Positions 8,590 to 16,445 of a stretch of DNA of 22,704 nucleotides are shown piece after piece. Both the position numbers and the translations under genes were made by a program. The stretch is from IMG/VR virus record IMGVR_UViG_3300021962_000698, positions 1 through 22,704 of that record; one strand, given 5' to 3'. Each line of letters begins with the position of its first letter. Position 1 is the first letter of the stretch. Source of the stretch: a virus. The notes under the pieces were generated by a model. That model was not told where the DNA came from and made no database searches. It saw only the letters and a program-made list of their open reading frames with translations.

Positions 8590-9273
8590 TTATTTGAGAC
8601 TGATTTCTAATGAGTTACCATTGAACTTAATACTGTCACCGATATACACATTCCTTGGATTTTGTAATTGAGCGTACATTAAAACGTTACCACTACCATG
8701 TAATGCGCTATCGACAATAGCAACACCAGAAACCCAGCCCCAATCAGTCAAAGCTGTATTGAAAACTAGATCTAATTTGTTTTTTATGAAACCATTACCT
8801 TCATACTGAGTATATCCACCATTTACTTCAGAACCACTAACATAAAGGTTTGTTGGTGAGTAAAAATTAACACCTGGGAATGTATTGGAAAATGTTACAA
8901 GAGCAGCTGAACTAGCTGACGATGCAGCTTCTCCAGAAGCCTGTAGCAAGTACAATGGATAAAAATACCCACTATGGTTGACTTCTTCGCTGTAGACTTG
9001 GTATATAGTGAAAGGGTCTGAACCAACAGTGTTCCAATTGATATCGCCACTATCTGCTGGAGGTCCAAGTTCAACTCTTGCATAATTGGTTGACACATGA
9101 TCAATGCCTTGATCAACACCTGAAGGAATTTCTGGAATTGTTCGACCCGTGTCTGAATCTTTTGGCACAGAAGAGGTCAAAGCAATAGCAATGTTTGCTG
9201 GTCTTTCAAAAGCAGTGTTTCTAAACAAATGACTAAGAAGACCAGATTCCAAATAATCTGATAGAGCGGCCAT
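8590..9273 (-). CDS. Phage virion structural protein (tail-fibre-associated type), 227 aa
   Basis: The N-terminus (DYLESGLLSHLFRNTAFERP then NIAIALTSSVP, then a Tyr-Ala-Arg-Val element near residue 64) follows a pattern seen in a widespread phage structural family, usually annotated as tail-fibre or structural protein. The rest is Gly/Ser/Asn-rich and beta-like, ending in VYIGDSIKFNGNSLEISLK. The ATG at 9273 has a strong AGGAG upstream. A promoter-like octamer and the capsid-module terminator lie just before it, so it begins a new transcription unit that continues into the large fibre. The exact place in the virion is not known; a connector or collar role cannot be excluded. Confidence 0.65.
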   Translation of the reverse strand: MAALSDYLESGLLSHLFRNTAFERPANIAIALTSSVPKDSDTGRTIPEIPSGVDQGIDHVSTNYARVELGPPADSGDINWNTVGSDPFTIYQVYSEEVNHSGYFYPLYLLQASGEAASSASSAALVTFSNTFPGVNFYSPTNLYVSGSEVNGGYTQYEGNGFIKNKLDLVFNTALTDWGWVSGVAIVDSALHGSGNVLMYAQLQNPRNVYIGDSIKFNGNSLEISLK

Positions 9274-9297
9274 ATTTTTCTCCTATAGAGTCCTAGA

Positions 9298-9323
9298 GTG
9301 TATACATCTACTATCTTATACAC
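9298..9323. repeat. Inverted repeat of the GTGTATA motif in the leader of the 227-aa gene
   Basis: GTGTATA occurs on the plus strand at 9298-9304 and on the minus strand at 9317-9323, separated by 12 bases. The minus-strand copy is the promoter-like octamer. The dyad could be an operator, a leader-RNA stem or a chance divergent copy; sequence alone does not decide. Confidence 0.45.
9316..9323 (-). promoter_or_regulatory. Candidate late promoter octamer before the 227-aa virion gene
   Basis: Minus-strand GTGTATAA followed by G. It lies directly after the T-tract of the terminator that closes the capsid module and about 42 bases before the ATG at 9273. No -35 hexamer is recognisable; its place is taken by the terminator stem. 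This placement fits a unit that stops one transcript and starts the next. Confidence 0.55.
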
Positions 9324-9357
9324 AAAAAAAGCCGCCCCCAATTAATGAGAGCGGCTT
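9324..9357 (-). terminator. Rho-independent terminator after the major capsid gene
   Basis: Reading the minus strand, AAGCCGCTCTC (9357-9347) can pair with GGGGGCGGCTT (9339-9329) as an 11-bp stem with two G-U pairs and a 7-base loop, followed by a run of seven Ts (the last two bases of the stem are also T). It lies just after the capsid gene stop, a classic intrinsic terminator layout. Confidence 0.92.
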
Positions 9358-9378
9358 GATTTTGTTTAGTAGTCTAGA

Positions 9379-10386
9379 TTAGAATGAGCCAAGAATGACT
9401 CTTCTATTATCTAGAACACCAAAGCCGAGTTCTGCAAAGCCATAGTAGCCAGCACGCTGCTGACGATGGAGAGTTGGGTCTTCGAAGACCTGTAACTGCT
9501 CCTTGACTGGCATTACAAAGCTATCATTTGTGGACTGATCAAGACCAACAACAAGCTCAACATCACTTGCCTGAACAGCACCTGAAAGCTCATTGGTGAA
9601 GAAGTCCTGATATTCCTGGCCTTCGCCTAGTTCATCGAGGTCATGAAGGTTAACACCAAAGATTCTGGTGATTGGAGCACCGTTTTCTGGAGCGGTGTAG
9701 ATCTCACGACGAGTTACTTCGTCAACCTGATCAAGACCCCAGTTACGGATATCCTCAAGAGCTTCTGGTGAAACATAGAGGTCAGTAAGACGACCACGAC
9801 CAACTGAAGCACTATTACCACCTGAATTACGACGCATTACAGTCTGCATAAGAGAAACGAGTCTCTTACTGAAAAGACCAGCAGTTGCGTCACCGTCATA
9901 AACGAGAAGATTACGATCAACACCGGCAGCAAGAAGTGTGTGCCAACCGTCATCGTTCATCTTCTTTGTGAAGCCAGCTTCCATAACCTGCATGGCACGA
10001 CCAACAATATCCCATCTTGCTTCACGGGCATAGCGAAGTAGATAGTCTACTGATGATGCAATGCTATAAGTTGGAATCATCACATAATCGCCTTCAACTG
10101 AACGCTCTGGAATTCTACCATGACCAGGATTGGTATAAGCAACATGCTCACCTTCAAGGCCAGGGGAGATAAGATCGAGAGGATATTCAGTTGTTGCCCC
10201 TGGTTCTACATTAATGGTTTCAAAAATGTTACCAAGGATATTACCGACAAGAACACCCTTACGAAGTGGGAGTTCAAGAGCTTTTGCAAACTCACGCTGT
10301 GCAGCCTGAGCTACATTGATGTCCGCATCCCCTGACTTACGTAGGAGACTTAGGAATTCATCACTAGGTCTAGTATTTAATGGCAT
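9379..10386 (-). CDS. Major capsid protein (HK97-fold type), 335 aa
   Basis: Position after portal, protease-scaffold and a decoration-type gene identifies this as the major head protein. The sequence fits an HK97-type subunit of usual size: a helical N-arm (residues 1-45), an EYPLDLISPG region, a long helix near 130-150 (DIVGRAMQVMEAGF), a surface domain with LTDLYVSPEALEDIRNWG, and a C-terminal FAELGFGVLDNRRVILGSF. I chose the ATG at 10386 because AAGGAG lies 9 bases upstream. The in-frame ATG 21 bases further upstream would place this ribosome-binding site inside the gene and has no site of its own. A strong terminator follows. The fold is inferred, not aligned. Confidence 0.92.
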   Translation of the reverse strand: MPLNTRPSDEFLSLLRKSGDADINVAQAAQREFAKALELPLRKGVLVGNILGNIFETINVEPGATTEYPLDLISPGLEGEHVAYTNPGHGRIPERSVEGDYVMIPTYSIASSVDYLLRYAREARWDIVGRAMQVMEAGFTKKMNDDGWHTLLAAGVDRNLLVYDGDATAGLFSKRLVSLMQTVMRRNSGGNSASVGRGRLTDLYVSPEALEDIRNWGLDQVDEVTRREIYTAPENGAPITRIFGVNLHDLDELGEGQEYQDFFTNELSGAVQASDVELVVGLDQSTNDSFVMPVKEQLQVFEDPTLHRQQRAGYYGFAELGFGVLDNRRVILGSF

Positions 10387-10418
10387 AGTTAAATTCTCCT
10401 TTTTCATGGAATTAAAAG

Positions 10419-10889
10419 TTAGGGGAGGTTGATTTCTACTTTTGCATAACCATCTTCGTCCTTTGAAGAAAGGAAGCGACCAACCTGTAGCACACCTGAG
10501 CTACCTGGAGAGTCTTTACGAAGATTGCCAGCAGTTACATGACAAGCATAAGCTGGATCACCAGCTGATGGTGTACCTGTAATGCTATTAGTTACAACAT
10601 ACCCCTTACGGAGAACTGTAACCTTCCCACCCTTCTGCACTTCGTCTTTGTGCTGATTTAGGTGAGTACGAGTAAGATCCTTGTTAACTACGTCGTTAAG
10701 AAGAATACCAACTGGAACCACTGCTGAAGTAGCAGCCTGATACTTAACAAGGTTTACACCCTGATCCATAGCTGCACCTGAACCAGCAGTTGAATCGTGA
10801 CTTACAACACCGCCACGGGTAGCCGTGCCAGCATTGTAGAAGAAACTGATATCAGTCTGTAGTTCAAATCTATCTGATTTTAGAGCCAT
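10419..10889 (-). CDS. Head decoration / capsid-stabilising protein, 156 aa
   Basis: This small beta-rich protein is encoded between the protease-scaffold and the major capsid gene, the standard place for a decoration protein. Features resemble DUF2190-like or lambda-D-like head proteins: a GGVVSHDS segment near residue 26, VVPVGILLNDVV at 57-68, KGGKVTVLRKGYVVT at 86-100, GDPAYACHVTAGNL at 110-123, and VGRFLSSKDEDGYAKVEINL at the C-terminus. The ATG at 10889 has AGGAGAT upstream with good spacing. It would bind the outside of the expanded capsid. No catalytic motifs are visible; the assignment rests on position and general pattern. Confidence 0.7.
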   Translation of the reverse strand: MALKSDRFELQTDISFFYNAGTATRGGVVSHDSTAGSGAAMDQGVNLVKYQAATSAVVPVGILLNDVVNKDLTRTHLNQHKDEVQKGGKVTVLRKGYVVTNSITGTPSAGDPAYACHVTAGNLRKDSPGSSGVLQVGRFLSSKDEDGYAKVEINLP

Positions 10890-10907
10890 AATTATATCTC
10901 CTTTTTA

Positions 10908-11558
10908 TCACTTATGTAGTACGTTGTTTTCTAGCCATTCGGCCACACTAGCTCTGGTAGCTTGTAACTCATCTGTGTCGTCAGACGCATCAACAAGTGT
11001 TGCTTCTGTTGACTTAACATCCTCAAAAAGTTCTTCTGATACTTCTTCTGCCTGAGCGTCCTCTTCTGCCTGAGCACATTCTTCCGCTTTGCCCTCTTCC
11101 ATCTTTTCATGCTTTTTAGCCTTCATCTTCTTGTTGTACATAGCAACAATCTGACTGAAAGCTTCATCTTCTAGGGCATCATAAAGAGCTAGTGACTGTT
11201 CTGCTTCTTCTGGCTCAAAACCAGCTTCTACAAGACTAGCTTTACGCATGTTGTCTCGCTGCTCTTTCTTCATCTTATTCATTTCCTCTTCCTTCTTTTT
11301 CATTTCTTCGTCCTTGGCGGCAATAGCTTCTTCAAGAGACTTTACGGCCTCTTCTGCTGATGCTACTTTTTCCTGAAGTAAAGAAATTTCCTCTGACTTG
11401 GCTGTTACATCGCTTTCAAGGCTAGCAATTGTATCAGCATATTCTTTATCTTTTGCAGCTTCAATCTGGGCACGAATGGCCTTGTTTTCTTCTTGAGCAG
11501 ATGCCAACTCTTGACGAGTTTCAGCTAACTGCTGCTCTAAAACATTGTTATCAGACAT
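10908..11558 (-). CDS. Nested scaffold protein from an internal in-frame start, 216 aa
   Basis: At codon 264 of the protease-scaffold gene there is an ATG at 11558 preceded by AGAAGGAG, 8 bases of A/T sequence away. This is a better ribosome-binding site than that of the full-length gene. Initiation here would give only the coiled-coil segment, starting MSDNNVLEQQLAETRQ, without the protease. Phage lambda makes its scaffold Nu3 from an internal start in the protease gene C, so the layout has precedent. The start falls exactly at the domain boundary. That it is used is an inference. Confidence 0.6.
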   Translation of the reverse strand: MSDNNVLEQQLAETRQELASAQEENKAIRAQIEAAKDKEYADTIASLESDVTAKSEEISLLQEKVASAEEAVKSLEEAIAAKDEEMKKKEEEMNKMKKEQRDNMRKASLVEAGFEPEEAEQSLALYDALEDEAFSQIVAMYNKKMKAKKHEKMEEGKAEECAQAEEDAQAEEVSEELFEDVKSTEATLVDASDDTDELQATRASVAEWLENNVLHK

Positions 11559-12347
11559 ATTAATATCTCCTTCTGATTCTACACTAGTAAACGTTTCATT
11601 TAAAGAGAAAGCTTTGCTAGCATCAAGGATAACACTTCTTGGATTAGCCGGTCTAGAAACTAAACCTTTACCAGAAAAAGAGATATCTCTTAATGATCTA
11701 CCAATTTTATAGCCTTCGTACTCTCCCGTACCACCATACGCCCTTAAATGTTTTGTTAAAAAGGATGATTCTTCTGATCTGGCAACTATTTTAGCGTTGC
11801 CTTTAGTATCTACTACTGAATAATCAAATCCAGCAAATAAACACTCCATAGAAACGAACCACTTACCTTCTTCTATTTCTGCTATGATTTGTTGCATACG
11901 TTGACGATTTTCTGCATTAGTCCAACTATTGTACAAAACCGCCTCGGTTATAATATCAAAACTTTCAGGAGCTTCTGTTGTATCTTGAGCTATAGCATTA
12001 CCTTCTCTATCTACAACATAACAACCAGTAATATGCCCGATGATATCATTTTCATCGTGCATAAAATTAAATTGTTTATCTTCTGGAGTTGTTCTAGCAG
12101 CCCAAGTTTCTGCTGGAGAAAAAACATCATCATTCTTGTTCCAACCAGTAGATACAAGAACTGATTTAAGATAATATAAATCAATCTGTTTTGGGTTTGC
12201 GCTTTCTGCTTTAATTTTTGCAAAAAACGCATCATCTGAACTTGCTGGTTCAGATAGAATAATAGCAGGAGAACAATACGCTACAGAAACATCTGCACGT
12301 ACCTTCTCCGCTACGCCATCTAGAATTTCTTGTTGATATATTTTCAT
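10908..12347 (-). CDS. Prohead maturation protease with C-terminal scaffold domain, 479 aa
   Basis: Residues 1-250 look like a phage prohead serine protease: the FNFMHDENDIIGH segment supplies a candidate catalytic His97, and WFVSMECLFAGF supplies candidate Ser166, as in S78/U35-type enzymes. SLRDISFSGKGLVSRPANP follows, a typical C-terminal element of that domain. Residues about 264-479 form a long charged coiled coil rich in Glu, Lys, Ala and Gln, expected of a scaffold that lines the procapsid and is digested on maturation. A GTG 33 bases upstream is in frame but lies inside the promoter-like octamer and has no ribosome-binding site, so I chose the ATG at 12347, preceded by GAGAGG at rather long spacing. 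The gene lies between portal and decoration genes. Confidence 0.87.
   Translation of the reverse strand: MKIYQQEILDGVAEKVRADVSVAYCSPAIILSEPASSDDAFFAKIKAESANPKQIDLYYLKSVLVSTGWNKNDDVFSPAETWAARTTPEDKQFNFMHDENDIIGHITGCYVVDREGNAIAQDTTEAPESFDIITEAVLYNSWTNAENRQRMQQIIAEIEEGKWFVSMECLFAGFDYSVVDTKGNAKIVARSEESSFLTKHLRAYGGTGEYEGYKIGRSLRDISFSGKGLVSRPANPRSVILDASKAFSLNETFTSVESEGDINMSDNNVLEQQLAETRQELASAQEENKAIRAQIEAAKDKEYADTIASLESDVTAKSEEISLLQEKVASAEEAVKSLEEAIAAKDEEMKKKEEEMNKMKKEQRDNMRKASLVEAGFEPEEAEQSLALYDALEDEAFSQIVAMYNKKMKAKKHEKMEEGKAEECAQAEEDAQAEEVSEELFEDVKSTEATLVDASDDTDELQATRASVAEWLENNVLHK
11556..11574 (-). promoter_or_regulatory. Internal ribosome-binding site and start codon for scaffold
   Basis: On the minus strand this reads AGAAGGAGATATTAATATG. 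A near-consensus Shine-Dalgarno lies 8 bases before ATG, inside the protease-scaffold reading frame and in the same phase. Chance placement of a site this good exactly at a domain boundary is unlikely. Confidence 0.65.
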
Positions 12348-12372
12348 AGTGTTTGATTTCCTCTCATCAACA

Positions 12373-12380
12373 TTATACAC
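12373..12380 (-). promoter_or_regulatory. Candidate late promoter octamer before protease-scaffold gene
   Basis: Minus-strand GTGTATAA followed by T (so it contains TATAAT), about 25 bases before the ATG at 12347 and just after the portal stop. A T-rich tract precedes it. With a 16-base spacer ACGACA is a partial -35 match; otherwise none is visible. It could add transcription of the capsid genes beyond read-through from the packaging operon. Confidence 0.55.
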
Positions 12381-12401
12381 AAAAAGAAAAATATGTCGTA
12401 A

Positions 12402-14414
12402 TTAAGACAATTTTTGCTCTATGTATAGCGCAACAATGTGTTTCCTATACGTATCAATAGTCATATCTTCAAAATTAATTTTCCTATCAATAAGCTCATC
12501 TGAAAAAGATTTTGGAGTTTTAGAATTTGAATGTAGTAAGTTTGCAACTAGTGCGCTATCTACGTATGACAGAGTAGAAATATTCGTAAATACATCTAAT
12601 TTTAGTTGCTCAAGGTCTTTTACATTAGCCTTTGTCAATTGCCTTAAATTCTTTTTACCTAGAGAGGAAATGAAAGCATTGCTTACAATTTCTGATGTCT
12701 TTTCCCAGGCATTTTCTGCCCAGACAAATAATTCAGCAACTCCAGGTTTTGATCTAGGTTGCTCAACACGTTGTTTACGTGGACCTTCATCCTGTTTTAA
12801 TGGCGGACGACCATTATCCTTTTGTTGTTGTTTTTGCTGCTTATCTCTAAGCTTCATATTTATATCGCCCTGCTTTTGAATCTTCTCAAGATCGCCCTTT
12901 AGATTAGCGTTGTGAAATGGACCGGCCTTATCTGGATATGCGTCATTTCCTCTTTCTTTAAGCTCTCTTTTAAGTCTGATTTTCTCAATTTCAGGAATTT
13001 CCTTAAATCTCTGAACGAGTGTTTCGTGACTGATAATATCTCTATCAGCAAGTTGAATAAGTAGGTTCTTCTCAGCTGCTTCGTCAGATAGTGTCATTTG
13101 ATCAAACTGAACATGAGCTTTGTATCTGAAACCCATAGCTTTTCTTACGATCTCTATTTCTTTTTCCCAGAAACGAATTAATTGATCTCTCCCATACTGT
13201 AATCTTTCAACAAGAGTCTTGAGAGAAATGAAATTGTTTGTAAAACCACCACCATTTGTAGCCATTCCCGTTAAAGTTGGTGGAACGCCAAGACCAGCAT
13301 AAATGCTATTGAGAACAGAAGTATATTTCTCAGAACCAAGGAATTTGTACACTTCACTACTTGATTCTTGGAATGATAATTCTGGACCCCATACTAATTC
13401 CATTGTACCGCCACCGACATTACTAGATAGGATATCACGTAGCTTATTGATTGCCGCCTTATTTGGTAGAATCTTGTGATCTAGATTACCAAGAGTCCAA
13501 AGTCGAATATTTGAGATGGCTCCATCTAATGCTGACATGTCTGCTAGACGCATTTTCTCTAACATGACAATATCATCTAGAATAGCATAAATCATCGGAT
13601 TTGCCCACTGTCTCCAGTCATCTTTCTTATAGTAAAATACTCCAAGTCTTTCTGGATCTAACGGTATATCCTTCTGTCCATCCATTAGCGACCTTTTGAT
13701 AGTTGGTGGCAATGTTTCTAGAACATGGCTTGGAATGTCTCCGCTAGTAAACTTGTCGAAAAATGAATTAGTTGTAATTGTGTAGTTGTTTAAACCCATA
13801 AATAAGGACAAATTACCATCTTTCATCTTAACAGTAAGAGGATTGAAGAAATTATATCTCCAAGGAATTTGATTTTCTGTAATATTTGGAACCTCTACCT
13901 TGATATCTTTAGATAGGGCTTTCATGTATTTATTAAGTTCTGGAGTTACCTGCGCATAGCTACGATACACAATAACATTTCCGCACTTATAGAGGTTATT
14001 GAGAAAACGCTCTGATCTTTCTTTGCCATTTATGCTTTTAAACCATTGTTGGTAAAATCTTTCTACACTCTTGTTCTGATGTACAATCTGAATACCTTGA
14101 CTCCCAAAATCACCCATAAGATCAATAATATTCCTGATAATACCCACTTTGTCATAGGCATCCATACACATCTTAATAATTCGACGTTGTTGATTTGGAA
14201 CGGCTTCGTTTGGTCTGAATGCATAGTAATCATTTTGTGTGAATCCGGGCCTAACTGAACGATTTGGTTCTATGTCGATAAAATTTCGATAAGTATTACC
14301 TACGCTTTTTGACAAGCCAGTGTATGAGTCAACGTTTTCAGAAAATTGAGACAGAGCATTAGCTTTGCTTGTAGAGTCATTATCATTCCACGTTATCATG
14401 TCTTTATCGTTCAT
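12402..14414 (-). CDS. Portal protein, 670 aa
   Basis: The portal forms the dodecameric ring at the DNA-entry vertex. Evidence is its place directly after the large terminase and before the protease, plus portal-type features: an N-terminal wing with RIIKMCMDAYDKVGIIRNII, a core with IYAGLGVPPTLTG near residue 395, the stem-like helix SLKTLVERLQYGRDQLIRFW, and LADRDIISHETLVQRF after it. A Gln/Lys-rich linker at about 530-570 leads to an extra C-terminal region of about 100 residues (VAELFVWAENAWEKTSEIV and following), making it longer than many portals. The ATG at 14414 has CGGGAAA upstream. No catalytic function is expected; the C-terminal region is unassigned. Confidence 0.93.
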   Translation of the reverse strand: MNDKDMITWNDNDSTSKANALSQFSENVDSYTGLSKSVGNTYRNFIDIEPNRSVRPGFTQNDYYAFRPNEAVPNQQRRIIKMCMDAYDKVGIIRNIIDLMGDFGSQGIQIVHQNKSVERFYQQWFKSINGKERSERFLNNLYKCGNVIVYRSYAQVTPELNKYMKALSKDIKVEVPNITENQIPWRYNFFNPLTVKMKDGNLSLFMGLNNYTITTNSFFDKFTSGDIPSHVLETLPPTIKRSLMDGQKDIPLDPERLGVFYYKKDDWRQWANPMIYAILDDIVMLEKMRLADMSALDGAISNIRLWTLGNLDHKILPNKAAINKLRDILSSNVGGGTMELVWGPELSFQESSSEVYKFLGSEKYTSVLNSIYAGLGVPPTLTGMATNGGGFTNNFISLKTLVERLQYGRDQLIRFWEKEIEIVRKAMGFRYKAHVQFDQMTLSDEAAEKNLLIQLADRDIISHETLVQRFKEIPEIEKIRLKRELKERGNDAYPDKAGPFHNANLKGDLEKIQKQGDINMKLRDKQQKQQQKDNGRPPLKQDEGPRKQRVEQPRSKPGVAELFVWAENAWEKTSEIVSNAFISSLGKKNLRQLTKANVKDLEQLKLDVFTNISTLSYVDSALVANLLHSNSKTPKSFSDELIDRKINFEDMTIDTYRKHIVALYIEQKLS

Positions 14415-14456
14415 TTTGTTTTCCCGTTAATTGAATTGGTAATTGGACTATACTGA

Positions 14457-16445
14457 TTAATACACATCTTTCATCTGATCAGTGAACCAGCTTGGTCCAG
14501 AGTAATAATTTTCGTTTTCAGCTTTAGACCTAAACTCTCCACCTCCAGCAAACCCGCCATAAAACTTATATTCCTGTTGTTCTGGGGTTCTCTGTATAAT
14601 TCTAGCCGCCATATTAGCCATAAGTAAAGCAGAATAACGGTCTTTTCTCATCTTGCTCTTTCTTCCTGTACCAATAACTAATTCAGGTGTATCCCATCTA
14701 TCTCTACCGCTATTGGTTTGTGTCATCTGTATCATAGCTAATTCATCTTTAAGCTCTTCTATATCCATAACGCAGTCTTCAAGCGTGTCAAACATCCTAT
14801 TCTTTATACCATCCTCTGATATTGACAATCCAATTGTTATTGAGTCAAAAAATGGAAAGATTAGCACTTTATCTTCAAAGTCCTTACGCATACCATGATT
14901 AGCTTCAGCTAGCCAGTCATACTTAGCAAACTGACACATTTCTATAATATGTAGACCACGCTCTCCATCTGTGTCTTTTGGCTTATTATCATCAATAACT
15001 GGCCAAAGTGCCAATTCTCCTTCACGTATCTTATCTTTATCGTGAAGAGACTCAGTAACAGCAACACCGCCACCCTGAGCGTCAATTGCTATATGTACAC
15101 ATGGAAAAAGTTTCATTAAATCTCTAATCTTACGCCCACAATAGGAATAGAAATCAGTTTCCGCTGAGTACCCCTTCTTTACCATCTCTTTATGTTCTGA
15201 TCTTGTTGTAGTCCAGCAGTAAACAATCCTTCGATGATCTGGATGAACTTCTAGAACAACAATGCTAAAATTATCCACTTCAGACGCAGGGTCAACACCA
15301 AAGATATACTTTCTCTCAGGATTTCCAATTAAAGCGGCCTGGAAGCTGATTTCACGCCCTTGGCTATCTTTAATGGTGTTTGAGTCATTGACAACACAAG
15401 ACTCGATTAAAGAGCGTTTAAAGAAACCCTGTGAGTCTCTTGTAAAACAAGCCCCATATTCCATTTGATAAATACCAGAATGTACAGTAGCTTTAGATCT
15501 GGCCACCTGATCAGCATCCATGAAGCCTTTTGGTAATAACTCATATGGTATACGTATAATAGAGTATTGTTTCCAGTCAAACGTGTCTGGAGCTTCTTCT
15601 CCACCAAAGATCTCCTTTAATCTTTGTCTATCACCCTTACTTTGAACTATAGCTTTCCATTTCTTCCAATATGTCGCAAAGTGGTTAAAATCATAGTATG
15701 CCGTGCCAGAAAGAATGATTTGATTGTCTTTCTTGTACTCTTTCTTTTCTTCGACTTCTAGTTCGACACCAAGCTCTTGAGCCTTTTTTTGCGCAGCTAA
15801 ACGCTTTACATTTTCTACTGGATCTGCGCTAACAGCTGCGAAACCAGCTACAACGTTCTCAAAAATTTCTCTAGGTATAGAAGCAAACTCGTCTGCAAGA
15901 ATATCATTTGCTCTCTGACCTCTAATTTTCTGACCATCACCAAGAGGTAAACATGTAATTGTGCTTTCGTTTAACCTTAGTACACATCTATCAGTATCTC
16001 TACGTGGACCGCTATCAGAATCGCACAAATCTCTAAGCATGGGTGAATTACGCCACATCGTCTCCATATATTCAAAAATAACCTTAGACTGTCTAAATGC
16101 AGCACCAACGACAACAATTTTTCTACGTGGCAGCACTAATGCTCTTAGAACGGCGTATAGAGAAAGCATAAAAGATTTACCAAACCCTCGACTAGCAATA
16201 AGCATCGGAAACTTCCTATTCCATATTTCGTTAAGAATCAGCGCTTGCGATGGAAGTAGATTTATTCCAAGTATGTGATGAGCAGTAAAGGAAAGATACT
16301 CTGGCCTCGTCATGAGGTAAGCTAATCTAAGATGAAAATCATCATCACTGGGATTGAGCATAGCCATAGGATTGAAAACATTTGTTTCAATCTCATCAAT
16401 ACCAAGCCAAGCTTCGTCAATTGTTTTTAGATTGTTTTTTACCAT
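14457..16445 (-). CDS. terL: Terminase large subunit (packaging ATPase and nuclease), 662 aa
   Basis: The motor pumps DNA into the prohead through the portal and cuts it. Motifs are clear: Walker A SRGFGKS at residues 85-91, Walker B with catalytic acid DILADE at 181-186, coupling motif ILSGTAYYDFN at 244-253, and a RNase H-like nuclease domain with D385 in FGVDPA, D455 in AIDAQGGG and D602 in KDRYSALLMA as the likely metal ligands. A helical insert rich in Lys and Glu lies at about 212-240. The ATG overlaps the end of the ClpP-like gene by 7 bases, so the two are probably translationally coupled, and the portal gene follows after 42 bases. Confidence 0.98.
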   Translation of the reverse strand: MVKNNLKTIDEAWLGIDEIETNVFNPMAMLNPSDDDFHLRLAYLMTRPEYLSFTAHHILGINLLPSQALILNEIWNRKFPMLIASRGFGKSFMLSLYAVLRALVLPRRKIVVVGAAFRQSKVIFEYMETMWRNSPMLRDLCDSDSGPRRDTDRCVLRLNESTITCLPLGDGQKIRGQRANDILADEFASIPREIFENVVAGFAAVSADPVENVKRLAAQKKAQELGVELEVEEKKEYKKDNQIILSGTAYYDFNHFATYWKKWKAIVQSKGDRQRLKEIFGGEEAPDTFDWKQYSIIRIPYELLPKGFMDADQVARSKATVHSGIYQMEYGACFTRDSQGFFKRSLIESCVVNDSNTIKDSQGREISFQAALIGNPERKYIFGVDPASEVDNFSIVVLEVHPDHRRIVYCWTTTRSEHKEMVKKGYSAETDFYSYCGRKIRDLMKLFPCVHIAIDAQGGGVAVTESLHDKDKIREGELALWPVIDDNKPKDTDGERGLHIIEMCQFAKYDWLAEANHGMRKDFEDKVLIFPFFDSITIGLSISEDGIKNRMFDTLEDCVMDIEELKDELAMIQMTQTNSGRDRWDTPELVIGTGRKSKMRKDRYSALLMANMAARIIQRTPEQQEYKFYGGFAGGGEFRSKAENENYYSGPSWFTDQMKDVY

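Noticed and set aside
10387-10407. ATG start extending the capsid protein by 7 residues
   Set aside because: The extension encodes the ribosome-binding site for the ATG at 10386; no site precedes the upstream ATG.
12348-12380. GTG start extending the protease by 11 residues
   Set aside because: The GTG is inside the promoter-like octamer and has no ribosome-binding site upstream.
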